From positions 248,001 through 312,000 of the forward strand of contig NZ_QQAW01000005.1 of assembly GCF_003350405.1 (NCBI RefSeq): a stretch of 64,000 nt of DNA. Direction: 5' to 3'. Both the position numbers and the translations under genes were made by a program. The DNA comes from Gluconacetobacter liquefaciens (lineage in GTDB: Bacteria; Pseudomonadota; Alphaproteobacteria; Acetobacterales; Acetobacteraceae). Shown here in pieces: positions 29,491 through 38,509 of this stretch (position 1 is its first letter; every line of letters starts with the position of its first letter). Below the pieces are notes generated by a model that made no database searches, was not told the origin of the DNA, and was given only the letters and a program-made list of their open reading frames with translations.

Positions 29491-30591
29491 TCAGGGCAGA
29501 AACTGACTCAGGGGCAGTGAAGCGGCGCCGAGCGCCACGGGGCCGTTCAGGGACGAGGCATGAATGGCGGGTCTGCTCAGTCCGTTTTCCAGGGATTCAA
29601 GCGGCGCATCCTGCAGGACGGCTGCCAGTTTTCGGCGCACATCCAGCGGAAGAGTGCCCCCGATGACGAACTGTGCCGGGTCCATTACCCAGATCAGGGT
29701 GTCGAGCAGGCGCGCGAGTTGTCGGCCGGCCCGTTCGACCCATTGATCGACCAGGGTTTCGGGAGGCGCCAGACTGTCGAGAGTGGCGGTCGATCCGTCT
29801 CCATGCCCATGTTCCGCCAGGAAAATCGCGAAATCCTCGGCAGAGGGGCGTGAGCGGTTGCGCGGGAAGCACATGCCGAATTCGCCGGCATTGCCGTTAT
29901 GCCCCTGCCGGACCCGCCCGCCTTCGACCAGGGCGCCGCCGACACCATTGGTGAGGTAGACATAGGCGAAGCCGTCCGCCGACAGGTCTCGGTTGAACAG
30001 AGCTTCGGCCAATGCCGCGGCATTCGCGTCATTGTCATGATAGATCGGCAGGTTGCTGATGGCCGCGAATTGTCTGGTGATGTCGAGCGTGCCCCATTGC
30101 TCGATGCCCGGTACGGGCAGGCGCCGCCTGCCACCTTCGGTGAAGGCGCCTGGCAGCGCGATCCCCAGCCCCAGGACGCGGGCATATCGTTCCGCCACCG
30201 GCCGGTGAGCCGCCAGCATCGAACGGGCATGCGTGACGACGACCTGCGGATCGTCGGAGCGGGTGGGTTCCACACGGTCGAGAATGATCCGGCCGGTGAA
30301 GTCGAGAGCCATGAGATGAAGGTGATTGTAGCCGATCGACAGCCCGTAGGTCATCGCGCCTTGCGGATCGAGTTCCAGCAACTGCTCGGGCACGCCCTTG
30401 CGCCCATCATTGTGGCGGGCGCCCTCGCGTACCAGGCCCAGAGTGAGCAGGGAACCGGCGACGCGGGTCAGCGTGGAGGGTGTGACTTGGGCCAGGGGAG
30501 ACAAGCGGGCACGCGAAATGGCACCGTGGCGCCTGACCAGTTCGAGAACGCGGCGTTCCGATGGAATCAAGTCTGGAATCGGAGCTGTCAT
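29491..30591 (-). CDS. ROK family transcriptional regulator
   Basis: The N-terminal winged helix (residues about 10-70, RRVLELVRRHGAISRARLSP, with a clear helix-turn-helix around TPSTLTRVAGSL) is joined to a ROK sugar-kinase-like domain. The domain shows HDNDANAAALAEALF near residue 187 and GHNGNAGEFG near 235. The zinc-binding CxCGxxGC cluster usual in ROK kinases is not present, which suits a sugar-sensing regulator rather than an active kinase. Length 366. The start overlaps the stop of the upstream lipoprotein gene by 4 bp. Confidence 0.85.
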   Translation of the reverse strand: MTAPIPDLIPSERRVLELVRRHGAISRARLSPLAQVTPSTLTRVAGSLLTLGLVREGARHNDGRKGVPEQLLELDPQGAMTYGLSIGYNHLHLMALDFTGRIILDRVEPTRSDDPQVVVTHARSMLAAHRPVAERYARVLGLGIALPGAFTEGGRRRLPVPGIEQWGTLDITRQFAAISNLPIYHDNDANAAALAEALFNRDLSADGFAYVYLTNGVGGALVEGGRVRQGHNGNAGEFGMCFPRNRSRPSAEDFAIFLAEHGHGDGSTATLDSLAPPETLVDQWVERAGRQLARLLDTLIWVMDPAQFVIGGTLPLDVRRKLAAVLQDAPLESLENGLSRPAIHASSLNGPVALGAASLPLSQFLP

Positions 30592-31355
30592 GATTGGCGC
30601 GGTAGCGGAAAAAGCGGCGTAAAGGCAAGCATGTCGTCATAGGTGCAGAAGCGCGGGGCACCGAGGGGAAGGGCGCGCCGTTCTGTCGGCATTTCTGCCA
30701 GCAGGGCATCGATGCGTGCCTGTGTCCGGGCTCTCGCGTCCGGGTCCAGCGGGGCGATCGTGTAGGCCAGCGACATGTGGAAGCCGTACCGGACGTGACT
30801 GGGCCGGTGGATTGCCAGGCGGGCGGCGATTTCGTCGCGCAGGTGACGGATGGCGCTTTCCTGTGTGTCGTCGAAGCCCGTGACGTTCAGTCGGACACCG
30901 CGATCGGTGATGCTCAGGTCCCTGGCGCGCATGACGATGGGTTGCGGATAGTCGAACGGGGTGGCGGTCAGCGCACGGGCTGCGTACTGCGTCACGGTGG
31001 CGATCGGTGCATCGATCGGTAGGGCGGCGGGCCAGTTCTGCGGGGTGCGGTCGTGGTCGTTCACGCCTTCGAAGACCGTCATGTGGAATGACGAGACGGG
31101 AAGCAGGGCGAGCTGGCGTGCAATAGGACTGTCGGCCAGGGCGTCATGCAGTGTTGCCATCAGCGTGGCGGCTGCCGAGCCGTGATCGAGCGGGATGATG
31201 ATCGTGTTGCCGTGGAACGGCAGTGCCGTGCCGCTGGCGTCGAACTTGCGTCCGACCTCGGGGATCGTGGCGGCGCGGCCGCTGCATGCTGGCAGGAGGC
31301 TGCCGGCGATGGCCGAGAGGACAAGGCGGCGGGTCGTCGGAGCGGTGTAGGCCAT
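30588..31355 (-). CDS. Exported 2H phosphoesterase-like lipoprotein (DUF1868-like)
   Basis: The N-terminus has a twin-arginine-like stretch and a lipobox (TTRRLVLSAIAGSLLPACSG), so it should be lipid-anchored outside the cytoplasm. The two catalytic-type H-x-T/S motifs of the 2H (2'-5' RNA ligase-like) fold are present: FHMTVFEG near residue 92 and YGFHMSLAY near 200. Related enzymes open cyclic phosphates or cleave phosphodiesters. 255 residues. It starts 3 bp after the TonB receptor stop and overlaps the ROK gene, so it is part of that operon. The substrate is not known. Confidence 0.75.
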   Translation of the reverse strand: MAYTAPTTRRLVLSAIAGSLLPACSGRAATIPEVGRKFDASGTALPFHGNTIIIPLDHGSAAATLMATLHDALADSPIARQLALLPVSSFHMTVFEGVNDHDRTPQNWPAALPIDAPIATVTQYAARALTATPFDYPQPIVMRARDLSITDRGVRLNVTGFDDTQESAIRHLRDEIAARLAIHRPSHVRYGFHMSLAYTIAPLDPDARARTQARIDALLAEMPTERRALPLGAPRFCTYDDMLAFTPLFPLPRQS

Positions 31356-31358
31356 GGT

Positions 31359-33839
31359 TCAGAATTCTGCCGAGAAGGTTGCGGAGACGGCGCGGGGCGA
31401 GCCCAGCGTGTAGGTGGGGGTGGACGCCCCCGGCCCGGATGCGGCCAGGTTGTAGGAATTGGGGTTCGCGCCGCCGGTCGGGGTCAGATAGCCCTTATTG
31501 AAGATATTGGTGACGTTGATCTGCAGTTTCGGCGCGCTCATGGCGATGCCCTCGGCCAGTGTGACGGTGGGGAAATGATAGCCTACGGACAGGTCGACCG
31601 TCGCGTAAGGGGCGGCGGACTGATCGTTCGTCAGGGTCGTGTTGCTTCGGCCGACATAGCGCACGCGGAGCGAACCGCTGACCGGTCCGTTGCGGTACGT
31701 CATCTGCGCGACGCCGATCCATGGCGGTGTATTGTAGAATTGCTTGCCTTTCGTGGGCAGGTAGACCGTGGTGCCGCCGGACGGATAGGGAATGTCGGCG
31801 GCCATTTTCGCGCTGGTATAGGTGGCCGAACCGTAGAAGCTGAAACCGCGCCACGGTGTCGTGCCGATTTCCAGTTCCGCCCCCCGGTTGTGTGTGCCCC
31901 CGAGATTGGCGTAGGTCGCGGCGGCCAGCGGATCGAACGGATTGGCGAACAGGCCGATGCGGTTGTAGAATTCGATATCGAATCCGGTCACCTGCACGTT
32001 GAACCATCTATGCTGGAATCGATATCCCCAGTCCATGCTGACGCTGGTTTCGGCGCTGATATCGGGTGCGGCCCCGATCGCGCCGGTCTTCTTGTCCACC
32101 AGCTGCTGATCCACGAAATTGGGCGGTAGCCTCTGGCCCGTGCTGATGCTGGCGAAGGCCTGGTGGTTGGGCGTTATGAAATAGCGGGCGCCGGCACTGG
32201 GCATCATGCGCGTGAAGTCGCGCTCCACCGCATACCATTTATAGGATTGAGCCTGGTCGCTGGGCAGGTTTTCGAAGCGGCGCGCGTTCTGCTGCCAGCG
32301 TGTTCCGAGCGTGACCAGAAGGCGGTCGTGGAAAAAGCGCCCGGTCGCACCGATGGAAAGCTGATGCGTTGTCATGTCGGTTTTCCACAGGCGGTTCTGC
32401 AGGACCCTGCCGGTGGCATCCTGAAGCAGGTTGGCGGCGCTGGAGAACAGGATGTCATCCACCGTACCGTCTTCATTGATGGACTGGAACGGGTTGGATT
32501 GATGCTGGAACAGGCGTTCGAACCAGTATCCCCCCTCGATCGTCACCGGGCCGATATCCTGCTCAAGGCGCAGGAGGTTGCCGATCCGGTCGAAGGAGCT
32601 TTGGCTGAAGCTGTTGACGACCACGGCATCTTTCGTGTCGCCGTCGCCGTTGAGGTCGACGGCCTGGTGCAGGCTGCTCGCCTCCTTCAGCAATGTTTCC
32701 GCGGTGCTTCCGCCATATTGGTGATGATAATAAGGCTGAACCGTCAGGCGGGTGTGCGGCGTAGGCGCGAAATGGCCGGCAAGGGTGATCAGCCAACGGT
32801 CGCCGACGGTATTCACCATGCCGTAATAAGGCAGGTTATGAGCTGTATAGGGGACCGCGGCCCCGGTGTTGGCATAGACCGCAGTTTGTGCCTTGCCGGC
32901 CACCGGCGTGGGATTGAGGCCGAGGAAAGAGTCCAGATCGGTGCCGTATCCGTTGTCGTAGCCATAGGCCCGGTATTGAGCCAGCGTCACATTCCGGTTC
33001 TTGCTGCCATATTTGTAGTCGCGGAATGCCATCAGGTCGATCGTGTTTCCCGCGCCGAGATCGAGATGCGAGCGCAGATCGCCGTGATATTTCAGGATGC
33101 CGCCCTTGTCCTGGTCATAGACGCTGGCGGTGGAACGGGAAAAACTGATGTAGTTCGTCAGGCGCCCGTCCAGCATCGCGCCGGTATTGTAGCGGGCGAA
33201 GGTTCTGACCAGGTCGTAGCTGCCGCCGGTCTGCTCGATGAACGCCTTGCGTGCCTTCGTCGGTGCGCAGGTATGGTAGGCCATCGAGCCGCCGATTTCG
33301 CCACGCTGGGGCGAGAGCGGGTCGGAGCCCGCCTGGGTGACGACAACGTTGCAGTAATTTTCTGAATCGTTGTTGGCTGTCAGCACGAAATCGTAGGTGC
33401 TGGCGTCGTTCATCGGCACACCGTCGACGGTGAAGCCGATCAGGTTCCGGTCGAACCCGCGAATGGAGATCGACCCGCCGTCGAACAACCCCGTTGGATC
33501 GCCCGTCGTTGCGATCACGCCCGGTACCGTCTCGACCAGGGTCGCGGCATTGGCCGAGGGGCGCAGCAGATCGAATGCTTCTTTTGTGACGGTGCTTTGC
33601 GCGGTCGTGCCGGTGTGACCGGTCATCAGGCCGCCGCCGACAGGCTTGCGCGTGGCGCGGACTTCCAGTCGTTCCTCGGCAGATGATGGTCGGAACGGCG
33701 CTTTTTCCCGATGTGGCGAGGTACGGTGTGCTGTCTGATCGTCCGGGGCGGCGATCGCGGATGCGAAGGGGATCGGGGACAGGGCGGTTATGACCATCGG
33801 GCCGCCGCGAATGAGACCGTGCGGATACGATCTGAACAT
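31359..33839 (-). CDS. TonB-dependent outer membrane receptor, first gene of uptake operon
   Basis: Outer-membrane transporter, 826 residues from the ATG at 33839 (MFRSYPHGLIRGGPMV; a TTG at 33854 is the alternative). The signal region ends near PFASAIAAP. The plug domain includes SISIRGFDRNLIGFTVDGVPM near residue 125. The barrel ends with SPRAVSATFSAEF. Cysteines in SENYCNVVV and AYHTCAPTK may pair in the plug. The next genes (2H phosphoesterase-like lipoprotein, ROK regulator, MFS) follow with gaps of 3, -4 and 1 bp. The ligand is probably a small polar molecule handled by those proteins. Confidence 0.88.
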   Translation of the reverse strand: MFRSYPHGLIRGGPMVITALSPIPFASAIAAPDDQTAHRTSPHREKAPFRPSSAEERLEVRATRKPVGGGLMTGHTGTTAQSTVTKEAFDLLRPSANAATLVETVPGVIATTGDPTGLFDGGSISIRGFDRNLIGFTVDGVPMNDASTYDFVLTANNDSENYCNVVVTQAGSDPLSPQRGEIGGSMAYHTCAPTKARKAFIEQTGGSYDLVRTFARYNTGAMLDGRLTNYISFSRSTASVYDQDKGGILKYHGDLRSHLDLGAGNTIDLMAFRDYKYGSKNRNVTLAQYRAYGYDNGYGTDLDSFLGLNPTPVAGKAQTAVYANTGAAVPYTAHNLPYYGMVNTVGDRWLITLAGHFAPTPHTRLTVQPYYHHQYGGSTAETLLKEASSLHQAVDLNGDGDTKDAVVVNSFSQSSFDRIGNLLRLEQDIGPVTIEGGYWFERLFQHQSNPFQSINEDGTVDDILFSSAANLLQDATGRVLQNRLWKTDMTTHQLSIGATGRFFHDRLLVTLGTRWQQNARRFENLPSDQAQSYKWYAVERDFTRMMPSAGARYFITPNHQAFASISTGQRLPPNFVDQQLVDKKTGAIGAAPDISAETSVSMDWGYRFQHRWFNVQVTGFDIEFYNRIGLFANPFDPLAAATYANLGGTHNRGAELEIGTTPWRGFSFYGSATYTSAKMAADIPYPSGGTTVYLPTKGKQFYNTPPWIGVAQMTYRNGPVSGSLRVRYVGRSNTTLTNDQSAAPYATVDLSVGYHFPTVTLAEGIAMSAPKLQINVTNIFNKGYLTPTGGANPNSYNLAASGPGASTPTYTLGSPRAVSATFSAEF

Positions 33840-34147
33840 ATGAGGATTTCCCAAGGGCGAGAGCGAATGGCTGCTCTATATCGCTGGCCTGTCGGGACTG
33901 TCATGTTATAGTTTTGTTGCGGTAGTAAATAAAATTGGGGCGGAACCGTGATACATCGTGCCGCACCGTGTGGCGGCTTTGGCGGCCGTTGCCGTGTGCG
34001 CCACTGTCGCAGGTCCGCGACAGGTGTTGCGCCGGCTTGTCACGAGGGCGCGAGAGGGCGTTACATGCCTCTTCCACGCTCAATCGGCCTATGGCGATCT
34101 CATGCCCGGCAGCCTGCGTTCCGCATGGCTCGATGGGAGAGGATTGC
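33840..34147. promoter_or_regulatory. Divergent promoter region between TonB receptor operon and SDR gene
   Basis: About 310 bases. The AT-rich block at 33900-33945 is the best candidate for promoter elements. I see no convincing operator palindrome. Open frames in it lack ribosome sites. Confidence 0.4.
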
Positions 34148-34927
34148 ATGGCAATCACGGGAAAGGTCGCGCTGGTTACGGGAGCGGCCCAGGGCATCGG
34201 CCGGGGCATTGCCCTGCGGCTGGCACAGGATGGCGCCGATGTGGCGTTGGTCGATCTGAAACCCGAGCCGCTGCATGCGGTGGCGGCCGAGATCGCGGCC
34301 CTTGGGCGCCGGGCCACGACCTTTGTTGCCGATGTGGGCGACCGCGAACAGGTGCGGGCGGCGGTCGATCATGCCGCGCGGGAACTGGGCGGCTTTGACA
34401 TCATGGTCAACAACGCCGGCATCGCGCAGGTCAAGGCGCTGGCCTCGGTAATGCCCGAGGATGTGGAGCGCATTTTCCGGATCAATGTCCAGGGTGTGCT
34501 ATGGGGGATCCAGGCGGCGGCCGACCGGTTTGTCGCCAGCGGACAGAAGGGCAAGATCATCAATGCCTGTTCGATCGCCGGGCATGACGGTTTTGCGCTG
34601 CTGGGCGTCTATTCGGCGACGAAATTCGCCGTGCGCGGGCTGACCCAGGCGGCGGCGAAGGAATATGCCAGCAAGGGCATTACCGTGAACGCCTATTGCC
34701 CCGGCGTGGTGGGGACCAGCATGTGGGTCGAGATCGACCAGCTCTTCTCGGAAATCACGGGGGCGGAGAAGGGGGAGACCTTCCGCAAATATGTCGATGG
34801 CATCGCCCTGGGCCGGGCGGAGACGCCCGAGGATGTGGCGGGGCTGGTGTCGTACCTCTCCGGCCCGGATTCCGATTACATGACGGGGCAGTCGGTCCTG
34901 ATCGACGGTGGGCTGGTTTATCGCTGA
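34148..34927 (+). CDS. budC: SDR oxidoreductase, acetoin reductase / meso-2,3-butanediol dehydrogenase type
   Basis: NAD(H)-dependent short-chain dehydrogenase of 259 residues. The start ATG at 34148 has GGGAGAGG upstream. The cofactor motif [10 protein letters not shown] is at residues 11-20, [11 protein letters not shown] near 89, the catalytic Ser in [10 protein letters not shown] near 142, and YSATK near 155. The motif [15 protein letters not shown] and the [16 protein letters not shown] segment are typical of diacetyl/acetoin reductases. The reaction would be acetoin to 2,3-butanediol or diacetyl to acetoin. The symbol is by resemblance. Confidence 0.8.
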   Translation: MAITGKVALVTGAAQGIGRGIALRLAQDGADVALVDLKPEPLHAVAAEIAALGRRATTFVADVGDREQVRAAVDHAARELGGFDIMVNNAGIAQVKALASVMPEDVERIFRINVQGVLWGIQAAADRFVASGQKGKIINACSIAGHDGFALLGVYSATKFAVRGLTQAAAKEYASKGITVNAYCPGVVGTSMWVEIDQLFSEITGAEKGETFRKYVDGIALGRAETPEDVAGLVSYLSGPDSDYMTGQSVLIDGGLVYR

Positions 34928-34943
34928 TCGCGTTCGGAACTGT

Positions 34944-35612
34944 TCAGGGCTGGCGGGAGAGGATGTCCTGCCAGGTTTCCTCGGTGGGGCGGCCCATCTC
35001 GAACATCGCGTCGCGCCGGATCGCGGCGTAGTCGCCGGAGCCGCCGGCGCGCAGGATGGGCTGCGCCCCGGCGGTGTCGTAACTGCCTTCGGCCAGCAGG
35101 GTGCGGCGGATATGCACCGCTACCACTTCGCCGAAGACCATCCAGCTTTCCAGATCCTCGCCCCCGACGGTGCGCAGTTGCAGCATCTGGGTCAGGCGGC
35201 ATTCGAAATGCACCGGACTGTCCGCCACCCGTGGCGGGCGGACCTGCGTGGAAGGCAGGCGGGCCAGGTTGGCGAGGTCGAATTCGCAGACATCGTGCGG
35301 GACGGCGGCGGAGCTCAGATTCATCGAACCGGCCAGGGGCAGGGTGGCGAGGTTCCACACGAATTCGCCCGTGGCCTGGATGTTGGCCACCGTGTCTTTC
35401 CAGCCGATGCTGGAAAAGCCGATGATCGGCGGCTGGTAGTTGAAGGCGTTGAAGAAGCTGTAGGGCGCGAGATTGGCCCGGCCTGCCGCGTCGATCGAGG
35501 AAATCCAGCCGATCGGGCGTGGCCCCACGATGGCGTTGAACGGGTCATGCTTCAGGCCGTGGCCGGTGGCGGGGCGGTAGGAGTGGAAGGCGTCGGACGG
35601 ATTGGATGACAT
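34944..35612 (-). CDS. Flavin reductase-like domain protein
   Basis: FMN-binding split-barrel protein of 222 residues. The pattern HDPFNAIVGPRPIGWISS near residue 22 and NLAPYSFFNAFNYQPPIIGF near 48 identifies the flavin reductase / DIM6-NTAB family. Members either reduce FMN for a partner monooxygenase or are stand-alone flavoproteins of unknown role. A cytochrome P450 gene lies 54 bp upstream on the same strand. That pairing is suggestive but not proof of a redox link. Confidence 0.82.
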   Translation of the reverse strand: MSSNPSDAFHSYRPATGHGLKHDPFNAIVGPRPIGWISSIDAAGRANLAPYSFFNAFNYQPPIIGFSSIGWKDTVANIQATGEFVWNLATLPLAGSMNLSSAAVPHDVCEFDLANLARLPSTQVRPPRVADSPVHFECRLTQMLQLRTVGGEDLESWMVFGEVVAVHIRRTLLAEGSYDTAGAQPILRAGGSGDYAAIRRDAMFEMGRPTEETWQDILSRQP

Positions 35613-35666
35613 GGCTGGCGTCCTCGACGGAAGCTGTGGAGCGTATGGCGTGGCCGGCGCGTGAGG

Positions 35667-37016
35667 TCAGCGGCGGCGCAGGCGGAAGGCGGGGGCGTGG
35701 CTGGGCCGGGTCGACAGGACCCCGACCGGCAGCACCGGCCGGTGGTCGGCGAGGGTGAGCGTGAAATCCTGGAGCAGGCGGGCCAGGACCAGCACGGCCT
35801 CGGTCATGGCCAGTTGCGCGCCGATGCAGACATGCGGCCCGGCGCCGAACGGCAGGAAGCTGAAGCGCGGGGGATCGGGGCGGTCCAGAAAACGCTGGGG
35901 GTCGAATTGCGCCGGGGCGTGCCACAGGGCGGGATTGCGGTGCAGCATCCAGAAAGGCAGCAGCACCATCGCATTGTCGGGCAGGGGGTGGCCGCACAGG
36001 TCGGTTTCGCCCACGGTTTCCCGGCCGCTCATGAAGGCGGGCGGATAGAGGCGCAGGGTTTCGCGCACCACGGCCGTCGTGATGTGCAGGGAGGGTAGCG
36101 AGGAGGCCGCGCCATCTGGCGTCAGGTCCTTGTCCCGCACTTCCTGCGCGATCTCGTTCTGCCATCGGGTGGACTGGGCCAGCAGCAGGCAGGACCAGAA
36201 CAGGACCGATGCCGTCGTTTCGTGCCCGGCCACGATCATGGTGGCGACTTCGTCGATCAGTTCGGACGTGGTGCCGCCGCCCTGGTCGCCGAAAGCCGTC
36301 TGCATGAGGTCGAACAGGTCGCGCGGGGCATCGGTGGGGGCCTGCGCGTGGCGCGCGGCGATGATCCGGCCGATCAATGCCACCCAGTGGCGGCGGAAAC
36401 GCGCGCGGCGCCAGCCCAGCAGGGTCGGCGTGCCGGGTGGCAGCAGGAAATCGGAAGGCCGGGGCGTGCCGATGCCCGTCATGAAACGGGTGACGGAGTC
36501 ACGCAAGGGCTGGTCGAACGCGCCGATCTCCAGCGAGAACATGGAAACCGCCGCGACATCCAGCGCCAGGCGCCGCATGGCTGAGAACAGGTCGACCGGG
36601 CCGCTGGTCTCCAGGTTTCGGCAGCCCCGATCGGCGCAGGCGGCGATATGTCCGGCCAGCACGGGCACCGTGCGCGGGGTGAAGGCCGGGGCCATGGCGC
36701 GGCGCTGCCGCCGCCACGTGTCGCCCTCGCTGACCAGCAGGCCGCGCCCGACGATGGGACTGAGCACGCGCTGGCCGACGCGCATGCGGCGATAATGCCC
36801 GGCATCCGACGTCAGGATCGCCTGCATGGATTCAGGGGCGGCAGCCAGCACCAACGGGCGGCCCAGTGCGCGCAGGATGACCACCGGCTGGGTGAAGCAG
36901 CGCTGTGGAAAGGCCGAATAGCCGTTGCGCCGCAGGGTCGCGAGAACGCGCAGGCCCCCGGCATGTTCCGACAGAAGAGGGGGCATCGGCGGAACGAGAG
37001 GGGATGAGTCGAGCAC
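35667..37016 (-). CDS. Cytochrome P450
   Basis: Soluble haem-thiolate monooxygenase of 449 residues. The start is a GTG at 37016 with no strong ribosome site. The I-helix oxygen-binding motif AGHETTA is near residue 262. The ExxR motif ETLRLYPP is near 316. The haem-binding loop FLPFGAGPHVCIGAQLAM is near 392, with the Cys ligand. The length and the LYPPAF region resemble the fatty-acid hydroxylase-like class, but the substrate cannot be assigned. There is no adjacent ferredoxin; the flavin reductase-like gene downstream is the only redox neighbour. Confidence 0.92.
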   Translation of the reverse strand: MLDSSPLVPPMPPLLSEHAGGLRVLATLRRNGYSAFPQRCFTQPVVILRALGRPLVLAAAPESMQAILTSDAGHYRRMRVGQRVLSPIVGRGLLVSEGDTWRRQRRAMAPAFTPRTVPVLAGHIAACADRGCRNLETSGPVDLFSAMRRLALDVAAVSMFSLEIGAFDQPLRDSVTRFMTGIGTPRPSDFLLPPGTPTLLGWRRARFRRHWVALIGRIIAARHAQAPTDAPRDLFDLMQTAFGDQGGGTTSELIDEVATMIVAGHETTASVLFWSCLLLAQSTRWQNEIAQEVRDKDLTPDGAASSLPSLHITTAVVRETLRLYPPAFMSGRETVGETDLCGHPLPDNAMVLLPFWMLHRNPALWHAPAQFDPQRFLDRPDPPRFSFLPFGAGPHVCIGAQLAMTEAVLVLARLLQDFTLTLADHRPVLPVGVLSTRPSHAPAFRLRRR

Positions 37017-37402
37017 GCGCGGACCTTTGCTGGACGGGTGGACAGCGTAGCCAAACCGGTCGGGGCGGGAAAGCGGGGGGGGGAGGGGCCATGTGCCTGC
37101 GGCAGAGAGAAGCCGTTAATTCTCTATCGCAACAAATATCTGTCGTATGCGCGGGTGACCGTGATAGGAAATCGAAGAGAACTGGCCTTGTTTTGCCGGC
37201 GCCAGGAGCGTCGCCCGTGGAGAGTTGATTGCGAAAGCGAAATGCGTAATGGCACGTCGCCAATCCTTGGCGATGGCGGCGCGTGGTGTCTGTTGCCGGT
37301 CTTTTTTCGGTATGCTGCATGATAGGGCGACGGACATTCAGGCGACGCGGGTATGAGGACCATCGCGCCGGACAAGGCGATTTGGCGACGGATCGGGGGA
37401 AC
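37017..37402. other. Intergenic region between P450 and PotD-like gene
   Basis: About 390 bases. Contains a run of nine G at 37075-37083 and an AT-rich stretch (37115-37145) that may hold a promoter. No gene is supportable. Confidence 0.4.
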
Positions 37403-38509
37403 GTGCGCGCCTGTGCGAGAGGCCGCTGGAACAGGCGATCTGCCGGGCCGGGGGATAGCCCGCGTTTTCTGGCCGGGATGCTGGGGGTTGGTCTGGCCCT
37501 TCTGGCCCTGCGGCCTGTTGCCGCGCAGGCGAATGCCCTGAATTTCCTTGTCTGGGAATGGGGGATCAGCCCCGATGTGGTTCGGGCCTGGACGGCCATG
37601 ACCGGCATCGCGATCAATCAGATCGTCTTTGACAATGGCGACCGGCGGGACCTGCTGATCGCGAACGTCGATGCGCCGATCGACCTGGCCGTGGTCGATA
37701 GTGCCCATGTCCAGGCATTCGGTGAGCGGGGGCTGCTGCTGGATCAGGCCGGCCTGCCCTTGCCCGAGACGTCGCGCAGCGAGGAGCGGTGGCGTGGCAT
37801 GTGCGGGCGATACGGTGTGCCGTATAGCTGGGGGAATACCGGGATCGTCTATCGCGCTGACCGCATGAAGGTAGCGCCGCAATCGTGGGGTGACCTGCTG
37901 AAGCCGGACCTCGCCCTGGCCGGGCATATCGCCATGACTGACGACCAGGAGGAATTGCTGGCTGCCGCCCTGAATTTCATGGGGCGCCCGATGAACAGCG
38001 GCGATCCGGGGGATCTGCGACGGGCCTTCGAACTGCTGCGCGCGCAGTCGCCCGCCGTGCTGACCTATGGCCTGCCCTCGACGGCACAGACGCGGCGCGA
38101 TGTCCGGGGGCAGATCTTTATCGGCCTGGGAGGGACGGGAGACCAGAAGACCCTGAACATGGCCGGCGCGGGGACGGAGACGTGGCGCTTCGTGACGCCG
38201 CGCGAGGGCGCGATGGTATGGACCGACTGCCTGGTGGTGCTCAGGCGCACGCGCAATCCGGGCATGGCGGAACGGTTCGTCGCGTTTCTGGCGCAGGCCG
38301 ACAATGCGGCGGCGAATGCCATGTTCCTGCGCCAGCCGACGACCAACCCGCATGCGGCCGCCCTGCTGCCGGCCAGGATGCGCGAGGACCCGCAGATCTA
38401 TCCGCCCGCGGATTATCCGATTCTCTATCGCGGGCCTTTCCCGACCGACAGTCTGCCGTTGCGCCGGCATATTCTCAGTGCCCTGCTGGCGATCCATGAC
38501 GCTCAGTAG
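37403..38509 (+). CDS. PotD/NspS-like periplasmic polyamine-binding protein
   Basis: Periplasmic ligand-binding protein related to spermidine/putrescine-binding PotD/PotF. I chose the GTG at 37403 (GGGGGAA just upstream), giving a signal peptide with MLGVGLALLALRPVAAQA; the ATG at 37478 is an alternative. The mature part begins ALNFLVWEWGISPDVVRAW, matching the PotD pattern. VPYSWGNTGIVYRADRM and the later AMTDDQEELLAAAL correspond to PotD's VPYIWG and LLTDD blocks. About 368 residues. No ABC permease or ATPase is near. Its end overlaps the diguanylate cyclase start by 14 bp, so it probably presents a ligand to that sensor. Confidence 0.82.
   Translation: MRACARGRWNRRSAGPGDSPRFLAGMLGVGLALLALRPVAAQANALNFLVWEWGISPDVVRAWTAMTGIAINQIVFDNGDRRDLLIANVDAPIDLAVVDSAHVQAFGERGLLLDQAGLPLPETSRSEERWRGMCGRYGVPYSWGNTGIVYRADRMKVAPQSWGDLLKPDLALAGHIAMTDDQEELLAAALNFMGRPMNSGDPGDLRRAFELLRAQSPAVLTYGLPSTAQTRRDVRGQIFIGLGGTGDQKTLNMAGAGTETWRFVTPREGAMVWTDCLVVLRRTRNPGMAERFVAFLAQADNAAANAMFLRQPTTNPHAAALLPARMREDPQIYPPADYPILYRGPFPTDSLPLRRHILSALLAIHDAQ

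Noticed and set aside
37075-37083. Run of nine G as a phase-variation switch
   Set aside because: It lies in the gap between the divergent P450 and PotD-like genes, outside any coding frame and not at an obvious promoter spacer.
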